From Berberis thunbergii (Eukaryota; Streptophyta; Magnoliopsida; Ranunculales; Berberidaceae), in NCBI GenBank assembly GCA_003290165.1, contig QNQO01009197.1, forward strand, positions 186,001 through 250,000: a stretch of DNA of 64,000 nucleotides, given 5' to 3'. Numbering within the stretch: position 1 is the stretch's first letter; every line of letters starts with the position of its first letter. A program made the translations under genes and the position numbers. Below are positions 57,500 to 64,000 of this stretch, one piece after another. Under the pieces are notes generated by a model that searched no databases, had not been told where the DNA came from, and worked only from the letters and a program-made list of their open reading frames with translations.

Positions 57500-57934
57500 T
57501 CATATTCTTGACGAAAATAAAATCCTGTTTGATATTAATTTTTTTTCTTGGCAGATGTGAGCATTTGTAAATTTGAATTGAACAAGCAAGCGCCCATTGC
57601 TTATGGTATAAAGTTTTTGTTTTGTTTTTTGAAAATACTGAAAATGTACTAATCCTTCAGCAATACAGTTCAAATTAGCTTCATAATCGACCAGAACAAT
57701 GATATTAATAGTGTATTCTTGGTTTATAATAAGAGATACATTAATATACCATTTATGGAATTTGATTGTAGTGATTTCATGAAGGAATGAAGGATCATTC
57801 TCTATATTTGGTTGATTAGAAGTTGAAGGAATATCAGGAGTATCAAGAGATAAATCATTATGAATCTGAGGATTCATAAGTTGTTGTTCAAGCCAAGACT
57901 GACCTTGCTTGAGACTATGAATCTCTTTCTTCAT
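57500..57934 (-). pseudogene. Caulimovirid protease relic, minus arm
   Basis: The frame starts MKKEIHSLKQGQSWLEQQLM as in the other arm. The catalytic signature has changed to VDYEANLNC, which destroys the DSG active site. Confidence 0.8.
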
Positions 57935-57949
57935 GATATTAACGTCAGC

Positions 57950-58482
57950 TTATAAGTTTTGTAAAGAAACAAATTGCTGAGGGGTTGCTTTGAATCTATT
58001 TATAATCTCTTTGTGATTATAAAACGAATTTATGATCTCAAAAATATGTTCCTTTGTAATTGTTTGTTTGATATGAGTAAGATACTCATGTTTTAATTGT
58101 AGATCATCAATTCGGTCAACAAAATCTAAAATAATGTTTGTTTGTTTGGATTTTGATAACATATTGACAGATGTTAATGCGTTGCAATGGCAAACAGTAA
58201 TACACTGATCCTGGTCATGATCTTCTGATTCAATAGAGATGTTAGAATTGTATCTCATTTGATAAACCTGAAGGTCATCAGACGAGGTACCATCAGATTC
58301 AGAATTGATCAACAATTTTGTAAACATATGTTTTATTTTTTCAGGACCTTGTAGTTCCTAAATTTTTTGGGGTAATCTACAGTTTTTGGCATAATGGTCG
58401 GGCTTACCACATTTGTAACAAATGGACGTTTGAGTAACCGGGGTATTATGATTTTTGGTAAAAGGCTTGGGCTTATGAGTAT
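57950..58482 (-). pseudogene. Zinc knuckle and coat-protease linker relic, minus arm
   Basis: The CCHC motif (CYKCGKPDHYAKNC) lies at about 58395-58440, followed by the linker with the Asp/Glu-rich ESEDHDQDQC stretch. It is separated from the coat protein part by the TRIM. Confidence 0.75.
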
Positions 58483-58736
58483 TGTGAGACCCTGAGTGGG
58501 CGGACCTGAGGTGAGGGTGAGGGTGAGGGTTGGAGCCCAACAGGCCCAATAGGCCGAGAGAGGTTGGACGAGCTACAAGGGGAATCATAGTCCCACATCG
58601 CCTGGGTAGGGGAGGAGGATGATCCTTATATGTGCGGGGTCGACTCCCCATTGTATCGACGCATTTTAAAGCGATGAGGGCCGGATGGTAGCCCAAAGAG
58701 GACAGTATTGATACAGTGCGGGAAGGGGTCGTCACA
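58483..58736 (+). repeat. 5' LTR of the second TRIM
   Basis: TGTGAGACCCTGAGTGGGCG...GTCGTCACA. Clearly related to, but diverged from, the LTRs at 42122-42760. Confidence 0.9.
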
Positions 58737-58853
58737 GTTTGGTATCAAAGCCTGACCCAGCCAAAAGTGTGCCACATGGAGGTGGGCCCTCGGGCAACGT
58801 GGACGTTATTCCTGTGTGGCCAATGAGGACGTTGTGTCTTAAGGGGGGTGGAT

Positions 58854-59107
58854 TGTGAGACCCTAAGTGGGTGGACCTGAGGTGATGGTGAGGGTGAGGG
58901 TTGGAGCCCAACAGGCCCAATAGGCGAAGAGAGGTTGGACGAGCTACAAGGGGAATCATAGTCCCACATCGCCTGGGTAGGGGAGGAGGATGATCCTTAT
59001 ATGTGCGGGGTCAGCTCCCCATTGTATCGACTCGTTTTAAAGCCGTGAGGGCTGGATGGTAGCCCAAAGCGGACAATATTGATACAGTGCGGGAGGGGGT
59101 CGTCACA
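58854..59107 (+). repeat. 3' LTR of the second TRIM
   Basis: TGTGAGACCCTAAGTGGGTG...GTCGTCACA. It differs from the first LTR at about ten positions, so the insertion is older than the gypsy element here. Confidence 0.9.
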
Positions 59108-60312
59108 AGTACCATGCCTTTTGCTTGGTATAGTAATTGTAATAGGCCTTGGGCTGTTTTGGGCCATAAGGGCATTTGGTTTTAAAGGCACGAGCTAGGT
59201 GCGATCTATACTTAAGCCTAGATTTGCTAGAAGGGGCCTTGATAGGATCATAGGCATACTGCTGACAGAAAGATTCAAGCTCTTTAGGGACTGAAACATT
59301 TTGTTTCTTGAGTTGGGCTTTGAGTCTAAGGTCATTGCATACTTGCAGGGCAACTTCGTTGATCTTAGCAATAAGATCACCAAATGTAAGTCTGTCAAAT
59401 GGAATATCTCCATTATACTGGGTTTGCAATTTGTCACGAACTGTTTGTGCAAATATGGAAGGAAGTCCAGAAAGAAATTTCCTTTTCCATAAAGGATTGT
59501 TAGCTTCCGACTAAAGCATGACTTTATTTAAAAACACGTACGTCTTTGTACCAGCGAAAATCGTTGAGTTTGGTACATCTAAGGATCATAAGAAGATCAC
59601 GAGATTTGTCTTGGAATTTTGAAGGATCACCTATAAAGTGCTTGAGAATAGCAAAAACTAATGTTGACACAAAGTCAGAAATAGTTTCACCGGTCTCAGT
59701 TTTAATAGGCTAACCAGCTATATCTACCTTAACTGTTGTTAAGATATATAATATATTGTTGTTCAGTGGCAGTGAGATAATTATCCCACCATCCTTTCAT
59801 TTGTCAAGAAAATCTTGCGATGATAACCTGAACAATATGTTGATCATTCTTATGGTCACTGCGATGAGCATAGTCCAACATAATCATTTCTTGGATGAGC
59901 TCAAGAATATTTTCTTCAGTTAAACCATCTATGTTCTATGTATAGATGGATTCTGTAGAAAATGATCTGAAGGTTTGTAAAGACTTTTCCTCATATTGCA
60001 TATCAGGAAGAGTCAGTCTAGGATAAAAATTCCTAGTTGTAGGGAGAGGATTGGATCGTCTAGGATGATCATTGTAAAAAGATCTATTGGATTAGCCTGA
60101 AGCTTTTCCAATTCGGATAAAGGAGAGTCTTCAGATTGAGTTGGATTGGATAACATATTGACCTGTTTGGAGGAAGAAGGCTTATCCTGCAATTTTAATG
60201 CACCAAGCCTACGATTGATCTCATCAACAAGATGAGTGGGCGTCGAGAGGACATTTAGCTCTATGACTGTTGGCAGATTCCTTACATGACTTTTGAGATT
60301 GTCGGTAGGCAC
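59108..60312 (-). pseudogene. Caulimovirid coat protein relic, minus arm
   Basis: Broken frames match the plus arm: LDKFQ-type region at 60013-60312, GWWDNY near 59780, and IPFDRLTFGDLIAKINEVAL near 59330-59410. The TGA before the Q-KGWWDNY motif (about 59805-59807) is the same as in the plus arm. Additional frame changes are private. Confidence 0.75.
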
Positions 60313-60499
60313 CGAAAGTTGTTTGTCTTTGTAGAGATGGAAGATGCTTTGATGGAGACTTTGTAACTTTTGTAATGATGGCTTCTAGAATAATGATGAC
60401 TTGTAGATACCTTTGCTTAATGGAGGGGACAAGAATCATGCAATTGGCGAAAAGATGCCAAGCAGTCATCCTCATTATCGGGGACTATTGGATCGTCTT

Positions 60500-61500
60500 C
60501 TTCATTTGACCCATCCAAGGAATAGATCTTTGATAGAGTTTCCAACAATTATGTTTTTGTAGGTTTGCCTTAAAGCTGCTTCTTGATATGTTGTCTAAGA
60601 AGTTGAGCTTGAGACGGAGTTTGTATTGGATTCACCTGAGGAGCAGGAAAATGATCTTTGTCGAAGAAGAACTTGTAACTGCTTCTTTTGTAGCATTGGA
60701 GTGGTCGAATTGGGATCACCATTTGACTTTGAATCGGCGGCAGAACCAGAGAAGAGCTTGAGCCGATTGGCATGGAACTAAGAGGGTTGTTGTGACATAG
60801 TCCCAACAACAGATCCATGAGATATTGAACTTGATGAAAAACCAGAGCGAGAAAACTTGCTCTGAAACAAGATTTGTCGGGTTGAACTTGGATTTGAAAA
60901 CTTGTCATCCTTCATTGACTGAAGGAGGTAAGATGTCTTGTAATTGACCGAAATGATTCCACCATGTGTGCTGAAACCATAAAGGGATTATTTTTTAAGA
61001 GAACTTCTTGCATAACAAGAAGAACCATGAATGGGAACAATTTTGAGATGAAAGCAAGAAAGCTCGGGACCAAGCTTGCTTGTAGTCAAGGTAATTGTAT
61101 GATTAGGGATGGTAGTTGGCTGAAAACTTCTTGTGGAAACGAAGATTCTGTTTCCAATCAGCTTTAGACAGAATTTGTAAAATTTGACATTTGGAGTGAG
61201 TGATCTTCTCTGGATTAGAGAGATCTTTGTGACGAGTAATCAATACTGAGTCAGAGTCAACCAATATGAACTCATAGATTTCTTGAGTTTTGAGGATATC
61301 AACTTCCTCAAATGGGGCTTTTGGAGTAAAGAGATTCCTTGCAATTTGATGGGGTTCTTTTGTAAGGGAATAAAAGACTGGTTCAATCATAACGATTTGT
61401 TCCATACTTGGTTTTGTGCTGTATGGATTTGGAGCTTTTGAAAATTTTGGTTTTATGAAGCTTGTCATTGCAGAGTTTGAATCTTTTGCGTTTGACAAAG
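60500..61500 (-). pseudogene. Unassigned caulimovirid region between RNase H and coat protein
   Basis: The frame at 61103-61498 has the pattern ITHSKCQILQILS preceded by a VDSDSV stretch. A short segment WWNHFGQLQDILPPS lies near 60920-60960. Similar motifs occur in polyproteins of plant endogenous caulimovirids, but I cannot give a function. Frames are broken. Confidence 0.5.
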
Positions 61501-61840
61501 GCTGATATGGATTTGTAAGGGAGAAGGCATATTAAATAGGGGTTTTTAGCTTTAAAGCAGAAGGCTTCATAGCATATTGGGCATTTGTTATAGGCTAGGA
61601 AGAGGAGGAGGTTTGGAAGAGGAAGAAGATTGGGAGCTCATTTTTGAAGAAACTCTCTTGTCAGGAAATCTGCCTGAAAGTTGGATTCTCCTTTTATAAA
61701 CTCGATTCGAAATCATAAACTGACAAAAAACCTTGCCAGAGTGCAAAAAGTTGTTTTGAAACGAGATTTAAAACATCTTTTGTTAAAATCTCTTTTGCTG
61801 ATTTGCAATCAACTCGTAATAAAATTTCTGATTTGTCAAA

Positions 61841-62167
61841 TCATCTTGAAATTTCATCATGTACAAAATAATTGATAAAACTTCCTTTTTTTACAATTGA
61901 GTAATTGATTTGGGTTGAATTCCAAGTACCAAAATGGTATCTGACTAATTGGGAAACAGTAAAATCAAGTAGACGTTGTTTGAGGATACCACCGTATTCT
62001 AAGTCAGACGCATCTGTTTCTACTATTTTAAAAGCTACGAAGTCCATGGGCTTTGACTTGACGGACAACTTGGGTATGGGTCGAAGTCCATGGGCTTGGA
62101 TTTGTCTTAAGTCTTGCAAACAAGGGCTTGAGCAAAACTCTAAGATTTTTGTAAAAGTCTGCAACAT
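61841..62167 (-). pseudogene. Caulimovirid RNase H relic
   Basis: Contains IVETDASDLEYGGIL, the first catalytic Asp motif of viral RNase H, and GTWNSTQINYS further on. Stops and a shift interrupt the link to the reverse transcriptase. Confidence 0.75.
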
Positions 62168-62468
62168 AATTTAAAGAACCTAAAAACGTTGCAACTGGTT
62201 TTTGTTTTTAATTTCATCAGGGAATTTGTCTGCAAAATCAATTGCCCTAGAAATAGGAATGACTATTCTATGATGATTTTTGTGACCTAAAAATCTGACA
62301 TTTTTTGAAATAAATCAATTTTGGTTGGAGATAAAACCAAACCATTTGTTTTGATAATTTTGTAAAACTGATACAAATGTTTCTAATGATCAGCTAGCTA
62401 GGGATTCGGAAAAGATGAGTATATCATCGATATACACGATTGAAAATTTGGAGAAGGGAGTGAGAATA

Positions 62469-62738
62469 TCATTCATGATATTTGAAACTCATTTGGCGTG
62501 TTTTGATACCAAATGAAATAACAGTCCATTCATAGTGGCCAAATGGGACATTGAAGGCTGTCTTGTAGCGGTCATGGGGATATATCTGGATTTGCCAAAA
62601 TCCAGATTTAAGATCAAATTTAGAAAAAAACTCGAGCTGAGTATAATCTCTTAATAATATCTCGTTTGTTAGGTATGGGATACCTAATCCATTGTAAAAC
62701 TGTTTTGAGAGGCTTGTAGTTGATGACAAGGCGATGAG
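62469..62738 (-). pseudogene. Caulimovirid reverse transcriptase relic, interrupted
   Basis: Contains FSKFDLKSGFWQIQIYPHDR and YEWTVISFG, the RT palm A region and the segment after it. Just upstream another frame reads HRLVINYKPLKT, so a frameshift separates them. The viral sequence stops exactly at 62738, where a TAGGGGTGGGCA terminus begins. Confidence 0.8.
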
Positions 62739-64000
62739 TAGGGGTGGGCACGGGACGGGATGGGACGAGATATACCCATCCCGTTCATACGGGATCGGGA
62801 CGGGATCAGCGGCATCCAAAAATTTGAAGCAACATCCAAAAAATTTGAAGCAATATATACCTGTAATTCTGTAAATAATTTGAAGCAACATCCAAGAAGT
62901 GATAAACTATATTTAAACTATATTCTGATTCAAATATCTCAATTTTTGGTTCTCTGTTGGTGAAGCCCAGACCTAACTTAGTTTATGAAGTAAAAGTCAA
63001 ATTTAGAAAACTCAGGGCAGGTTCAAAAAGCTTAATTGCCTAGTCTACAAGCAGTGGTACCTTCAGTCAACAAATTTGTGCAGTAGATGAGATCACATGC
63101 TAGCTCTATAGGAATCTAAGATTAATAAGAAATCAGTGATGGGCACTTAAAGTTTTTAATAACATGAATGCAAAACAGAGTAGGGAACCAATTAATCAAA
63201 TCAAATCCCTTGGCTGGCACCAATCCAAGTGGAAACCATAATCTGTTGTGAGAGAGATTAAAAGAGCCATTGGTAAGAAAGTCATTCTGACACTGACTTA
63301 ACTGAGAGAGCAGAGTATTAGGTTTGCTTGACTAATAGTACGACCATATCACATTAATAATATAGTGGGGGATCCTACCACTCATTACATATATTAAATA
63401 AGATCCATGCAAAGCCCGGGAGCCTTGTCCTTGGTTTAGTAGTGGTACCTCACTTTCCACTTATTTATGAAGGGGAGTTCTAATCAAACTTTCAACTTTC
63501 AACTTTCAATTCACTCCCAACCAATTCACTTTTTTCTGACACTAACTTTCAAATTACATACCGGTGATTCTAAATGGCGAGGAAACGGGCGAATGGGGGG
63601 GGGGGGGGGGGGGGGTAACCAAGAGCTGACAAATGGTAATTAGCATAAACCATTTACAAGAACTACTGTTAATTGCTAATCAACAATGGGTATCAAAAGC
63701 GATGGGTCACTAACTCTTGAAACTAAAAGAAAGAGCCTTTTGTCCTTGATAGCTTACTGTAAACACCAATTTAGAATACCAGATATCAATACAACGACTT
63801 GCTACAAGCCATTAGCAACATCAACGTATTGGATCCGCTAAACGTTGTATATTTGTAAGGGCATCCACAATTCTAAAATAAAAATTAATAAAATATTATA
63901 ATTAATATTAATAAATTTAGTTCGGGACGGGACGAGATTGGCGGGATTGAAAATCTTCCATCCCATCCCATCCCATTCTAGATCGGGACGGGACGGGATC
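62739..64000. mobile_element. hAT-like element, left end and inside; right end outside or at the window edge
   Basis: Starts TAGGGGTGGGCACGGG, the typical RICESLEEPER-type hAT terminus, followed by CGGGACGGGAT repeats (62749-62812). A similar cluster of CGGGACGGGA / CCATCCCATCC repeats begins at 63920 and reaches the window end, as expected for subterminal repeats at the opposite end. No transposase was recognised in between, so it is probably non-autonomous. The left flank GCGATGAG (62731-62738) should recur after the right end. Confidence 0.65.
63595..63615. repeat. Homopolymer run of 21 G
   Basis: Unbroken G tract inside the hAT-like element. Its length is likely unreliable because of sequencing error. 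Confidence 0.85.

Larger units (their letters stand above)
58483..59107 (-). mobile_element. Second TRIM element, 625 bp, inside the caulimovirid
   Basis: LTRs of 254 bp each (58483-58736 and 58854-59107) enclose 117 bp with a primer site (TTTGGTATCAAAGCC) and a polypurine tract (AAGGGGGGTGGA). These signals read on the plus strand, so it points opposite to the viral reading direction; the strand given here is that of the host fragment. The flanks AGTAT (58478-58482) and AGTAC (59108-59112) are a 5-bp duplication with one change. The uninterrupted target is preserved in the other viral arm at 55403-55407. Confidence 0.9.
57240..62738 (-). mobile_element. Endogenous caulimovirid fragment, minus-strand arm
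   Basis: Read on the minus strand the order is reverse transcriptase, RNase H, an unassigned viral region, coat protein, (TRIM insertion), zinc knuckle, protease, leader with primer site. Having RT before coat protein implies a concatemer or rearranged integration of the circular genome. From about 60260 to 57240 it repeats the plus arm in inverse orientation at roughly 85-90% by eye. Frames are broken throughout. Confidence 0.85.

Overview
This window is plant nuclear DNA, most likely from a eudicot. The evidence is intron-rich genes of plant-specific families (MYB-CC/PHR1-like factors, a SPEN-like RRM+SPOC protein, a CAX cation/proton exchanger), a plant chromovirus retrotransposon, TRIM elements and an endogenous caulimovirid. 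The species cannot be told from sequence alone. All recognisable host genes lie on the minus strand. They were rebuilt by joining exons with GT-AG (once GC-AG) junctions that keep the reading phase; no transcript evidence was available.

Layout. 1-6,000 is a repeat graveyard: LINE fragments, an 877-bp non-autonomous hAT element with a perfect 8-bp target duplication (1465-2341), and nested inverted repeats (3961-5747). At 6161-6230 is the first coding exon of a ubiquitin-conjugating E2 enzyme; its other exons are not recognisable here. 8710-14206 is an intact, young Ty3/gypsy chromovirus (two LTRs, PBS, PPT, one long gag-pol ORF ending in a chromodomain). 14839-17968 and 19839-23165 are two adjacent, divergent MYB-CC transcription factor genes. 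25415-37742 is a SPEN-like gene (two RRMs and a SPOC domain, 1000 codons) with an 8.4-kb intron. 39980-41978 is a decayed hAT transposase. 42122-42760 is a complete 639-bp TRIM with perfect 5-bp target duplication, lying at a splice donor of unidentified exons. 44571-50210 is a CAX2-type vacuolar cation/H+ exchanger gene of ten coding exons. 52730-62738 is a rearranged endogenous caulimovirid arranged as a large inverted repeat, with a second TRIM inside one arm. From 62739 to the window end is the start of another hAT-like element that cuts the viral reverse transcriptase.

How the parts relate. The host genes do not form an obvious pathway. The MYB-CC pair belongs to the family containing phosphate-starvation and vascular regulators; the SPEN-like protein is a relative of the FPA flowering-time and RNA 3'-end processing factor; CAX loads Ca2+/Mn2+ into the vacuole. 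The main story is layered transposition. The caulimovirid decayed and then was duplicated in inverted orientation, since both arms share a premature stop and the same internal junction. One arm then received a TRIM whose empty site survives in the other arm, and a hAT-like element interrupts the polymerase region.
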